This document shows, one piece after another, positions 1 through 7,150 of a stretch of DNA of 50,952 bases. The DNA is from Clostridia bacterium (lineage in GTDB: Bacteria; Bacillota; Clostridia; Oscillospirales; CAG-272): NCBI GenBank assembly GCA_900753285.1, contig CAADYN010000127.1:1-50952 (forward strand), read 5' to 3'. The position numbers and the translations under genes are program-made. How positions within the stretch are numbered: position 1 is the stretch's first letter; every line of letters starts with the position of its first letter. Below the pieces are notes generated by a model. The model ran no database searches. It was not told where the DNA came from and worked only from the letters and a program-made list of their open reading frames with translations.

Positions 1-827
1 AGAGCAAGCAGAAATTTATCAGCCAGATAATGACGAGCAAAAGCCCTGTCCGTTCTGCCGAAGATGTGGACGAGGTTGCCCTGTCCTTTGCGGAGGTTAA
101 AATGCTTGCCACAGGTGATGCCCGTTTTAAGGAAAAGATGGATTTGGATATACAGGTTTCCAAGCTCCGAGTGTTAAAGCAGAGTTATCTTTCCGAGCAT
201 TACGACCTTGAGGACAGAGTGCTGAAATACTATCCCCAGACCATTAAGGAGTATGAGGAACGCATTGCAGGCTATGAAAATGATGTAGCTCTTGCCGAAC
301 AGCACAAGCCGCAGGGCGAGGATAAGTTCTGCCCGATGACCCTAAAAGGTATGACCTACACCGAAAAGGCAGACGCAGGCGAGATGCTCCTTGCAATCTG
401 CAAGGATTATCCGATGTCCGCAGCTACCGAAATCGGCAGCTATCGAGGTTTCCGAATAGAGATTTATTATGATACCGTCAACGCCCATTATTGTATGAAC
501 CTTTGTGGAAAGGCAAAGCATAAGGTAGATTTAGGTGCTGATGCCCTCGGAAATCTGACCCGAATTGAAAACGAGCTGTCAAAGCTCCCCGCCAGACTGG
601 AAGCTGCCAAGACCAAAAAGGCGGAAACTATCGCACAGCTTGAAACCGCAAAGGAGGAAATCAAGAAGCCCTTTGCCTTTGAAGATGAGCTGAAAGAAAA
701 AACAGAACGGCTGAACGCTCTTAACATTGAGCTGAATCTGAATGAAAAAGATACTTCCGTTATGGATACCGAGCCAGAGCAGGCAGAAGAACAGCCCGAA
801 AGAAAATGTGCAAGTCGGGAGAGATAA
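1..827 (+). CDS. C-terminal part of giant SNF2-helicase/DNA-methylase protein of the conjugative element (5' partial)
   Basis: The frame is open from the window edge (first full codon at base 3) to the TAA at 825-827, so the ATG at 30 is an internal Met and not the start. The visible 275 residues begin with a stretch of the kind (FISQIMTSKSP, then VDEVALSF) found at the end of the very large helicase/N6-methylase proteins of Tn1549/CTn elements. After this come long charged helices, probably coiled coil, and an acidic tail. The catalytic domains lie upstream of the window. In this element family the protein is thought to protect or process element DNA, but the exact role is not settled. It is the first backbone gene seen here and reads into the transfer region. 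Confidence 0.75.
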   Translation, partial: SKQKFISQIMTSKSPVRSAEDVDEVALSFAEVKMLATGDARFKEKMDLDIQVSKLRVLKQSYLSEHYDLEDRVLKYYPQTIKEYEERIAGYENDVALAEQHKPQGEDKFCPMTLKGMTYTEKADAGEMLLAICKDYPMSAATEIGSYRGFRIEIYYDTVNAHYCMNLCGKAKHKVDLGADALGNLTRIENELSKLPARLEAAKTKKAETIAQLETAKEEIKKPFAFEDELKEKTERLNALNIELNLNEKDTSVMDTEPEQAEEQPERKCASRER

Positions 828-905
828 TGCGGTTTGCATATTTGTATTGCTGATTTCTGGGAAGTATAATAGGTGTAGATTTATAGAATATCGGAGGTGA
901 AAGGT

Positions 906-1235
906 GTGCTTGATAATTTCAGATTTGAAACCTTTGTTGATGTGCATAGCAACATCTTTGCTGAATATCTAAGCTCCGTTATCGCAAAGCTGCCCAAAGA
1001 AAATCCAGAATACCGTTCCACAGAGGAAAGGATAGAGGAACTCTACAAGGAGTATCCCAAAGTGATGGCAGTTTTGGATACGGAAAAGCCGAGTGATTTA
1101 TCCGAGCAGGAGTGTAAGGCTTTGATAGAAGTTTTGGAGCTTCGGAACAGGCTCAGCGATATGCAGCAGGAAGCAATCTATTTCAGAGGGTGCTATGACA
1201 GCGTTGGGTATCTCAAAAAGGCAGGAATTTTATAA
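906..1235 (+). CDS. Small conserved element protein of unknown function
   Basis: 109 codons. I chose the GTG at 906 because GGAGG at 893-897 sits 8 bases before it; the frame can be extended to a GTG at 897, but that codon overlaps the ribosome binding site. The product is soluble, acidic and predicted largely helical (VDVHSNIFAEYLSS..., repeated Glu/Lys heptads), with no signal peptide or membrane segment. I do not recognise a domain. The gene lies between the giant methylase gene and a terminator at 1245-1275, in the position where Tn1549-type elements carry small accessory proteins. Role unknown. Confidence 0.6.
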   Translation: MLDNFRFETFVDVHSNIFAEYLSSVIAKLPKENPEYRSTEERIEELYKEYPKVMAVLDTEKPSDLSEQECKALIEVLELRNRLSDMQQEAIYFRGCYDSVGYLKKAGIL

Positions 1236-1244
1236 CCGAGAACG

Positions 1245-1275
1245 GCGGCATTGGCGTGGAGCTGATGCCGCTTTT
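1245..1275 (+). terminator. Rho-independent terminator after the small element gene
   Basis: Perfect 7-bp arms GCGGCAT (1245-1251) and ATGCCGC (1265-1271) are followed directly by TTTT. It closes the upstream backbone transcript just before the separately promoted Ntn-hydrolase gene. Confidence 0.6.
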
Positions 1276-1290
1276 ACATAGCCGCAGAGG

Positions 1291-1319
1291 TGGAAAAATT
1301 CATAAAAATGTGGTATGAT
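1291..1319 (+). promoter_or_regulatory. Probable promoter of the proteasome-like gene
   Basis: TGGAAA (1291-1296), a 17-base spacer and TATGAT (1314-1319). A TG at 1311-1312 makes it an extended -10. It lies 28 bases before the GTG start at 1348 and after the upstream terminator, so the next gene has its own transcript. Confidence 0.5.
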
Positions 1320-1347
1320 TTTTAAATCAGTAAGGAGGTGACAGTTT

Positions 1348-1935
1348 GTGAGTGTTATCTTTGGAATAAAAGAAAATAACCGTATAATTATTGCAGGCGA
1401 TAAGCGAGGGTCAAGTATTGACGGGAAAACTTTGTCAGATGATTTAGACAAAGTCCTTATGATAAATGACCATTTAGCTTTTTCAAGTGCAGGTAACGCA
1501 GCTATTGAAAAGGCTATTTCAATAGATTTGAACAAGGCGACAAATAAAGATTGCCTAACTACCGATGATTTACTTGATATTATAAAAGCATTTTATAAGC
1601 GAGTAGCCGATACAAATTGTGATGCTATATTAGCCTTGCCGTTCTATTTTCTCATAGCAGGTAAAGGGCGTGACGGTAATGCAAGCCTAATATCGGGAGG
1701 TAATATCAAGGGTCGTTTAGATGCAAAAGATGTTCCAATGGCTCTTTTTCCACCTGCCGATGCAAAAATGCAGGAGTGCTGCGATTGCTTTGCAAAAAAT
1801 TATAAGTTGCATAATTCAGAGTTTGTAGAAAAAACAATTAAGGAAATTGCGAATATTAGTAATTTGGTAAGCCCTACGGGTAACAAATGGATTTATAATA
1901 TCGCAACAGAAAAAGGGATGCTTTTTTCATTCTAA
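1348..1935 (+). CDS. Proteasome/HslV-like Ntn-hydrolase (cargo)
   Basis: 195 codons with a GTG start; AAGGAGGTGA at 1332-1341 decides it. After removal of Met the chain would begin SVIFGIKENNRIIIAGDKRG, which matches the N-terminal strands of proteasome beta/HslV subunits. Ser is residue 1 in place of the nucleophile Thr1, Asp falls exactly at residue 17, and a Lys (DKV) falls at 34, next to the catalytic Lys33. Later IAGKGRDGNASLISGG resembles the subunit strand IAG..., turn, L...D..G. Length is slightly above HslV (about 175). There is no HslU/ATPase partner nearby. The gene is more A+T-rich than its neighbours and stands between two terminators, so it looks like inserted cargo. It could be a self-compartmentalised peptidase or an inactive relative; the fold is fairly sure and the function unknown. 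Confidence 0.6.
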   Translation: MSVIFGIKENNRIIIAGDKRGSSIDGKTLSDDLDKVLMINDHLAFSSAGNAAIEKAISIDLNKATNKDCLTTDDLLDIIKAFYKRVADTNCDAILALPFYFLIAGKGRDGNASLISGGNIKGRLDAKDVPMALFPPADAKMQECCDCFAKNYKLHNSEFVEKTIKEIANISNLVSPTGNKWIYNIATEKGMLFSF

Positions 1936-1953
1936 AAGAACTATATTTTACAT

Positions 1954-1995
1954 AGCCGAGAGGTTTTCATTTAACGAAATCCCCTCGGCTTTTTC
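1954..1995 (+). terminator. Terminator after the proteasome-like gene
   Basis: AGCCGAG (1954-1960) pairs with CTCGGCT (1984-1990). The stem extends inward through AGGTTTTC/GAAATCCCC, and a T-run follows at 1990-1995. Together with the 1245 terminator it insulates the Ntn-hydrolase gene. Confidence 0.75.
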
Positions 1996-2019
1996 TATTT
2001 CTGGAGGTGATTTTATCCA

Positions 2020-3006
2020 TTGAGAACTAACCGACCCTACGTGCAGATTGACCCAGATGTGCTTGAACGGGTACGCCAGATTGACCTGTTATCCTATCTG
2101 CGTGAGTTTGAGCCGAGCAATCTCGTTAAGGTCAAAGGCACAAGCAATGTGTACTGTACAGCAGAACACGACAGCTTAAAGATTTCCAACGGCAAATGGT
2201 ATTGGTGGTCGAGAGGTTTCGGCGGCTATTCTGCCCTCGATTATCTTATCAAGGTCAAGGAATATGACTTTGTGGAAGCCGTGGAAATTCTCACAGGGCA
2301 GACAATGGCGGACTGGAAACCGCCTGCTCCAAAGAAAAATGAACCGAAAGTCCTACTCTTGCCGCTAAAGAATAAGGATTGTAACCGAGTGATACAGTAT
2401 CTTTTCGGGCGTGGTATTGACTATCAGCTCATACAGGAGTGTATCTCAGACGGCACGCTTTATGAGAGTGCCGATTATCACAATGCTGTTTTTATCGGCA
2501 AAGATGAAAGCGGAACACCGAAATATGCTGCCCTGCGAGGCACTCTCGGCAGCACTTTCAAGCAGGACGCATCGGGCAGCGACAAGCAGTATTCGTTCCG
2601 ACTTCTGGCAAAGAAGCCTGCGGATACCGTGCATTTATTTGAAGCCGCCATTGATTTACTGTCCTACGCCACCTATCTAAAGTGTGAGGGAAAGGACTAT
2701 AAATCGGAAAATCTGCTTTCTTTATCGGGCGTGTATCAGCCAAAGAAAGAGATGAAGGACAGCAAAATCCCCATAGCTCTCACAACTTTTTTGAGTGCCA
2801 ATCCACAAATTAAGACCATAGTTCTGCATCTGGATAATGATAAGGTAGGCAGGCTTTGTACCGCTACTTTGAAGGAACTGTTGCAGAAAGACTACAAAAT
2901 CGTTGATGATCCTCCGCCTGTCGGCAAGGACTTCAACGATTTTTTGTTGTCCTATCTGAAAATTGCAAGACCAAAGCTTAAGCGTGAAAGGAGTGATGTC
3001 CGTTGA
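2020..3006 (+). CDS. TOPRIM (DUF3991-like) protein of the conjugative element
   Basis: 328 codons from a TTG at 2020, with GGAGGTGA at 2003-2010 upstream; no better start exists in frame. The N-terminus (about residues 1-100) has the pattern of a primase-like small domain, with YCTAEHDSLKISNGKWYWWSRGFGG resembling the zinc-finger/DUF3991 region without its metal cysteines. The C-terminal half carries a TOPRIM-like stretch (VHLFEAAIDLLS, then IVLHLDNDKVGR, where Asp-x-Asp is the metal motif). Proteins like this occur in Tn1549-type elements and are thought to act in element DNA processing or replication. It starts the main transfer transcript, with the next gene 75 bases downstream. Confidence 0.7.
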   Translation: MRTNRPYVQIDPDVLERVRQIDLLSYLREFEPSNLVKVKGTSNVYCTAEHDSLKISNGKWYWWSRGFGGYSALDYLIKVKEYDFVEAVEILTGQTMADWKPPAPKKNEPKVLLLPLKNKDCNRVIQYLFGRGIDYQLIQECISDGTLYESADYHNAVFIGKDESGTPKYAALRGTLGSTFKQDASGSDKQYSFRLLAKKPADTVHLFEAAIDLLSYATYLKCEGKDYKSENLLSLSGVYQPKKEMKDSKIPIALTTFLSANPQIKTIVLHLDNDKVGRLCTATLKELLQKDYKIVDDPPPVGKDFNDFLLSYLKIARPKLKRERSDVR

Positions 3007-3080
3007 TTGTGTAGCAGTTTTTGCCCAGAAAGACACCGAAACCAAATCAAAATTTAATGCTGAAAGCGAGGAATGAACTA

Positions 3081-3374
3081 TTGAAAAAGTATGATGTAAC
3101 CCTTACTGCCCATTACCGAAAGACCGTTTCCGTCTATGCGGAAAGCCCCGAACAGGCAAAGGAAAAGACAAAAATTATCCTGTTCGATACCGACCTTATC
3201 AACTTTACCGATGATGGTTTTGTCTGCGGCGAAGCCGATATTACCGAGCAGAGCGAGGACGGTCTTGACGGTGCGGGCGAGAATACACTACAGGAAAATA
3301 CGGATTGTTCGGACTGTCCGTACTTCTGCCCCGTGTGCGGTGAGTGTATGTATGAGGAGGACTGCGAAGAATGA
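3081..3374 (+). CDS. Small protein with Cys-rich tail (possible DpnD/PcfM-like)
   Basis: 97 codons from TTG 3081, chosen because GAGG at 3068-3071 lies 9 bases upstream. The frame could be extended to TTG 3021, with weaker signals. The start KKYDVTLTAHYRKTVSVYAESPEQAKEKT resembles the small DpnD/PcfM-like proteins (one strand, then A.s.eeA helix), an inference from pattern only. The C-terminus has seven Cys in about 20 residues (CSDCPYFCPVCGECMYEEDC), which could bind zinc. It sits directly before the candidate oriT and mobilisation genes. Confidence 0.55.
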   Translation: MKKYDVTLTAHYRKTVSVYAESPEQAKEKTKIILFDTDLINFTDDGFVCGEADITEQSEDGLDGAGENTLQENTDCSDCPYFCPVCGECMYEEDCEE

Positions 3375-3385
3375 GATGTCTTACC

Positions 3386-3440
3386 AAGCACTGAATTTGG
3401 TTAGCCAAATTCGCTTGTTAGGGGTCAGCCCCTAATACCC
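3386..3440 (+). other. Candidate origin of transfer (oriT)
   Basis: Two adjacent perfect inverted repeats lie in the only gap before mobC and the relaxase. GAATTTGG (3393-3400) pairs with CCAAATTC (3405-3412), flanked by AAGC/GCTT. TTAGGGG (3418-3424) pairs with CCCCTAA (3429-3435). Both loops are 4 bases (TTAG and TCAG). The next bases, TACCCCGTGAG, could hold the nick site. Placement beside mobC/mobA and the tandem hairpins are typical of MOB-P type oriT regions; the nick position is not shown. Confidence 0.5.
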
Positions 3441-3465
3441 CGTGAGAACAGAAAGGAGTTTAAAA

Positions 3466-3618
3466 ATGAGTGAGTTCTTATTTTTCATTATTGGCACAAT
3501 GCTCGGCGGTCTGTTCGGTGTTGCGTGTATGTGTTGCTTGCAGATAAGCAGACTTTCCGAGAGAAAGGAAGTGGACAATGCGAAAAAGAAATGTGCAGAT
3601 ACTTTTCCGTCTGACTGA
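3466..3618 (+). CDS. Short single-span membrane protein (DUF3789-like)
   Basis: 50 codons from ATG 3466, preceded by AAAGGAG at 3452-3458. One hydrophobic span (FLFFIIGTMLGGLFGVACMCCL, about residues 4-25) is followed by a charged tail with SRLSERKEVDNAKKK. The shape (short N-terminus, one span, QISRLSE) fits the DUF3789 proteins found beside mobC in CTn/Tn1549 elements. The end overlaps mobC by 41 bases, so the two are probably co-translated. Function unknown. Confidence 0.65.
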   Translation: MSEFLFFIIGTMLGGLFGVACMCCLQISRLSERKEVDNAKKKCADTFPSD

Positions 3619-3907
3619 GGAGGAAGCCGAACACCTTAATGAGCTTGTGCGGAAATCGGGTCGCTCAAAAGAAGCCTTTTTAAGAGAAATGGTAAGGGGC
3701 TATCAGCTCTGCGAAAAGCCCGACCCAGAGTTCTATAAAATGATGCGTGAGCTGTCCGCCATTGGCAACCGTATCAATCAGCTTGCGGTTAAGGCAAACG
3801 CCCTCGGCTTTGTGGATACCCCGATGCTCCGTGAGGAAGCAAGGAAATGGCACGAGTTTCAGATTGACATTCGCAAAAGGTATCTGCTTCCACGCAGGTC
3901 ATCGTAA
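3578..3907 (+). CDS. MobC-like relaxosome accessory protein
   Basis: 109 codons; AGAAAGGAAG at 3561-3570 lies upstream of ATG 3578. The N-terminal 45 residues (RNVQILFRLTEEEAEHLNELVRKSGRSKEAFLREMV) have the ribbon-helix-helix pattern: a basic beta strand followed by two helices. The C-terminal part has the MobC hallmark LSAIGNRINQLAVKANA. MobC proteins bind oriT and help the relaxase open the DNA. The candidate oriT is just upstream. The stop shares a base with the relaxase ATG (TAATG), showing tight coupling. Confidence 0.85.
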   Translation: MRKRNVQILFRLTEEEAEHLNELVRKSGRSKEAFLREMVRGYQLCEKPDPEFYKMMRELSAIGNRINQLAVKANALGFVDTPMLREEARKWHEFQIDIRKRYLLPRRSS

Positions 3908-5313
3908 TGGCGGTCTGCGAGATATGGAATGTGCGTGGCAGGCTCGACCATCCAATCGACTATGCCGAAAATCCCGAAAAGACCGCCAACCCCAAATACA
4001 CCGAAGACGACCTGCAGGCGATGGTCGATGTAATGGAGTACGCTACTAATAAGGATAAGACCGAGCAGCGTTTCTTTGTCACAGGTGTAAATTGTGACCC
4101 GACCACCGCCAGAGATGAAATGATGATTACCAAAGCGGGATGGAGCGACACGAGTGAGATTGTCTGCTATCACGGCTTCCAGAGCTTCAAGCACGGTGAG
4201 GTTACGCCAGAGCAGGCTCACGAGGTCGGCGTTAAACTTGCCGAGCGAATGTGGGGCGACAGATTTCAAGTCATCGTTGCCACTCACCTAAATACCGATT
4301 GCCTGCATAATCACTTTGTCGTGAACTCTGTTTCTTTTGCGGACGGTATGCACTACCACGACAACAAAGCAAATCTGCGGCTGCTCCGTCAGCGTTCCGA
4401 TGAGCTTTGCCGTGAGTATGCTCTGTCTGTCATCGAACACCCAAGCGGTAAGAAAAAGCCCTACGCCCTTTACCAAGCCGAAAAGCAGGGGCGACCCACG
4501 AGGGATAATGTTGCCAGACAGGCGGTGGATGAAGCTATCAGCAAATCATTTACGCTGAAAGACTTTGACCGCCAGTTGGCAGAAATGGGCTATCGCATAA
4601 ACTTTGACCCCAACCGCAAGTATTGGACGATTATAGGCAAGGGCTGGCAAAGACCCAAGCGGCTTTATAAGCTCGGAGAGGAATACACCAATGACAGGAT
4701 TATGGAGCGTATCAGCGAAAATTCCTATGCTGTCAAATTCCAGAGCTTCTCAGAGCCACAGGTCAAGGTCTATCGGGTCAAAGGCTCATTGAAGAATGCC
4801 AGGAAAATCGGCGGCTTGCGTGGGCTGTATCTCCATTACTGCTACAAGCTCGGTATCCTGCCAAAAGGCAGAAAACAAAATTATGCACGGCTTCATTATC
4901 TCTTAAAGGACGACCTTATGAAGATGGAAGCCATCACACAGGAAACAAGGCTGCTTTGCCGCAATCACATTGATACGGCGGAGCAGCTTTGTTCATATAA
5001 AGGCTCTCTGGAAACGGAGATGTCTGCCCTGCTTCAGAAGCGAAAGGAGCTTTACTCCAAATCCCGCAGGACAAGCGGCGAAGAAAAGGAAGCGGTCAAG
5101 GCAGAGCTTTCCGATATTTCGGGGCGGCTGAAAATTATCCGAAAGGAGGTCAGACTGTGCGAGGGCATCGCCGCCCGTAGTGATACCCTCAAGGAAAAAT
5201 TGCAGACGATACGGGCAGACGAACACGAACAGCAAAGAAAGGAGCTGATGAAGAATGAACACAGGCGGCGAAGCGGCAGAACAAATCGTCCGAATGAGCT
5301 TGGAGGGCTTTGA
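3907..5313 (+). CDS. Relaxase, MobA/VirD2 family
   Basis: 468 codons. This is the transesterase that should nick one strand at oriT and pilot it into the recipient. The N-terminal relaxase domain (about 1-200) shows the metal-binding histidines in THLNTDCLHNHFVVNS (His127, His134, His136, Asp131). The candidate nucleophile Tyr is among the early Tyr residues (for example YAENPEK near 20). KPTRDNVARQAVDEAI-like sequence and a basic linker follow, then a helical coiled-coil C-terminus (about 340-460) with many Lys/Glu. Length is usual for Tn1549-type relaxases. It overlaps mobC by one base and the next gene by 59 bases. Confidence 0.9.
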   Translation: MAVCEIWNVRGRLDHPIDYAENPEKTANPKYTEDDLQAMVDVMEYATNKDKTEQRFFVTGVNCDPTTARDEMMITKAGWSDTSEIVCYHGFQSFKHGEVTPEQAHEVGVKLAERMWGDRFQVIVATHLNTDCLHNHFVVNSVSFADGMHYHDNKANLRLLRQRSDELCREYALSVIEHPSGKKKPYALYQAEKQGRPTRDNVARQAVDEAISKSFTLKDFDRQLAEMGYRINFDPNRKYWTIIGKGWQRPKRLYKLGEEYTNDRIMERISENSYAVKFQSFSEPQVKVYRVKGSLKNARKIGGLRGLYLHYCYKLGILPKGRKQNYARLHYLLKDDLMKMEAITQETRLLCRNHIDTAEQLCSYKGSLETEMSALLQKRKELYSKSRRTSGEEKEAVKAELSDISGRLKIIRKEVRLCEGIAARSDTLKEKLQTIRADEHEQQRKELMKNEHRRRSGRTNRPNELGGL

Positions 5314-6067
5314 GGTCGCTGCCAAAATTACAGGTGCAGGTGCGAAGAACATCGCTATCCTGTTGTATTCCATTCTCAAAGAAGAAAAGAAAACCAAAGG
5401 CAAAGCAAGGCTGACGAGTATGCTCCGTTCTGGTAAGGAGCTGAAAGTCTTTACCGTCAAAAACGGCGACTTAAAGAAGTTCACGCAGGAAGCGAAAAAA
5501 TACGGTGTGCTTTACTGTGTCCTCACGGACAGGAAAAACAAAGACCCCAATGCGGAGGTCGATGTCATCGCCCGTGCCGAGGACGCATCGAAAATCAGTC
5601 GTATCGTGGAACGCTTTAATCTTGCTTCGGTGGATACCGCTTCTATTGTGACGGAAGCCGAGAAATCCAAAGATGCAAAGGACGGTCAGCCAGAGCCAGA
5701 TATTGGTGTGCAGGAAAAGGCGGAGAAAGACAAGCTGCTTGACGAGCTTATGGGCAAGCCTGTCCAGAAGGAGGAAAACGCCCCAAACCCCTCGGTGGCA
5801 AAGACAGAAAAATCCCCTCAGTCCGAGCCTACCTTAGAGCAGCCAAAGAAGTCCGCAGAGGGGGCTACTATGACTAAGGAGAAACCTTCTGTCAGAGAGG
5901 AACTGCGGAAAATCAAGGAGAGCCGCAAGGAGCAGGAAGCAGAGATTGGCACTTCCGACCTGGACAAAAGCGGTGCTTCCGACAGGGCGAAAAGTGCTAA
6001 CAGGAAAACGGAGCATAAACAGCCCACAAGAAAGAAAAAGAAACCAAAATCCAAAGAAACGAGGTAA
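5255..6067 (+). CDS. PcfB-like (DUF3801) conjugation protein
   Basis: 270 codons; the ATG at 5255 lies inside the relaxase end, with AAAGGAG at 5237-5243. Residues 1-130 (GAGAKNIAILLYSILKEEKKTKGKARL..., then FTVKNGDLKKFTQEAKKYGVLYCVL) match the DUF3801/PcfB pattern, known from pCF10 where PcfB works with the coupling protein and relaxosome. The remaining half is low-complexity Lys/Glu/Pro sequence ending in a very basic tail (RKKKKPKSKETR) and may be a DNA- or partner-binding arm. Soluble, no membrane span. Confidence 0.75.
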   Translation: MNTGGEAAEQIVRMSLEGFEVAAKITGAGAKNIAILLYSILKEEKKTKGKARLTSMLRSGKELKVFTVKNGDLKKFTQEAKKYGVLYCVLTDRKNKDPNAEVDVIARAEDASKISRIVERFNLASVDTASIVTEAEKSKDAKDGQPEPDIGVQEKAEKDKLLDELMGKPVQKEENAPNPSVAKTEKSPQSEPTLEQPKKSAEGATMTKEKPSVREELRKIKESRKEQEAEIGTSDLDKSGASDRAKSANRKTEHKQPTRKKKKPKSKETR

Positions 6068-6073
6068 ACAGCT

Positions 6074-6937
6074 ATGAGTATTTACGATGTATTCAGCGGC
6101 GGCAACAGACCTTTTGATAAAGAGGAATGGGCTGCCGCAAAGCAGGCACAGCGGAAAGAAGCCTATGAGCTGATTGACAATACCTGCTCTGAAATGGTGG
6201 CAAGCGGCGACAGCTTCCGTCAGTATCTTGATGTGCAGGGTCGCTTTGACCGTTACTCCGTGGCTAACGCTATTCTGGTATCAGCACAGATGCCCGAAGC
6301 AACGCAGCTTAAAGAGTACAGCAAATGGAAAGCGAACCGTGTCTATGTGAACAAGGACGCACAGAAAATCATTATCCTTGAGCCGAGCAAGGAATACACC
6401 CGTGAGGACGGGACAAAGGGCGTCTCTTACAATGCCAAAGTGGTTTATGATATTTCCGAAACCTCGGCAAAGGACAGGCAGCAGGAACAGGAGCCGAAAT
6501 CCATGCGTGAGCTTGTGTCGGCTCTGATTGATGCAAGCCCTGTACCCTGTGTTCCTGTCGGTGAGCTTGAACTGCCTGCCTATTATGACAGCTCTCAGCA
6601 GACCATTTTTGTCAAGAAGGGGCTTTCCGAGGAAGTGCTGTTCGTGAGTATGGCAAAAGAAGTGTCGGCGGCGGTCTATGACTTTAAGCACAACGAGAGC
6701 CGTGATGCTTCCGATTTCAAATCCTTCTGCGTTGCCTATATGGTAAGCTCCCGTTATGGCGTGGATACCAGAGGTTTTGACTTTTCCAGACTTCCCAGAG
6801 AGTATGCGGAAATGGATACACAGGCATTCAAAGGAGAGCTTGGCACGATGCGTGATGTTCTGGGCGAAATCCAGAGCGATATGTATAAGAGTATGGAGAA
6901 GAACAAGCCTGCAAAGAACAAAGAGCAGGAACGCTAA
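6074..6937 (+). CDS. ArdC-like protein (N-terminal ssDNA-binding type domain), peptidase motif lost
   Basis: 287 codons, ATG 6074 six bases after the PcfB stop. Residues 40-110 (GRFDRYSVANAILVSAQMPEATQLKEYSKWKANRVYVNKDAQKIIILEP) follow the ArdC N-terminal pattern: FN/SxxNailI..Q.P.At......W......V.kg.k.i.Il.P. ArdC proteins bind single-stranded DNA and protect it during conjugation. The later part (LPAYYDSSQQTIFVKKG, then VSMAKEVSAAVY) lines up with the ArdC metallopeptidase region, where HELxH is usual; here the His residues are absent. I infer a DNA-protecting protein without peptidase activity. Confidence 0.6.
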   Translation: MSIYDVFSGGNRPFDKEEWAAAKQAQRKEAYELIDNTCSEMVASGDSFRQYLDVQGRFDRYSVANAILVSAQMPEATQLKEYSKWKANRVYVNKDAQKIIILEPSKEYTREDGTKGVSYNAKVVYDISETSAKDRQQEQEPKSMRELVSALIDASPVPCVPVGELELPAYYDSSQQTIFVKKGLSEEVLFVSMAKEVSAAVYDFKHNESRDASDFKSFCVAYMVSSRYGVDTRGFDFSRLPREYAEMDTQAFKGELGTMRDVLGEIQSDMYKSMEKNKPAKNKEQER

Positions 6938-6952
6938 TCGGAGGTGCAGACT

Positions 6953-7150
6953 ATGAGAGAGAAACGATACCATATCGCACTTGATAAGTACGATAAGAAT
7001 ATCGTCATCAACGCCTTAAACACCCTGCGTACAAGGCAGTTACAGGAGGAACGCCCCACCGAGCCTGTTGACGAGCTGATAAGCAAGGTGGCACACGCTC
7101 CGACAAAAAAGGTTAAGGTCGTGCATTGCAGGTGCAATGAGGAACGATGA
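6953..7150 (+). CDS. Small basic conserved element protein
   Basis: 65 codons. ATG 6953 is chosen over an upstream codon because GGAGG at 6940-6944 lies 8 bases before it. The chain is basic (REKRYHIALDKYDKNIVINALNTLRTRQ), with a helical middle and a KKVKVVHCRC end; no membrane segment. Genes of this size and position occur before the coupling protein in Tn1549-type elements. The last codons overlap the coupling-protein ATG at 7137. Function unknown. Confidence 0.65.
   Translation: MREKRYHIALDKYDKNIVINALNTLRTRQLQEERPTEPVDELISKVAHAPTKKVKVVHCRCNEER

Noticed and set aside
1348..1935. Calling the Ntn gene hslV
   Set aside because: No hslU neighbour, length and several regions differ, and Ser replaces Thr1; only family-level similarity is claimed.
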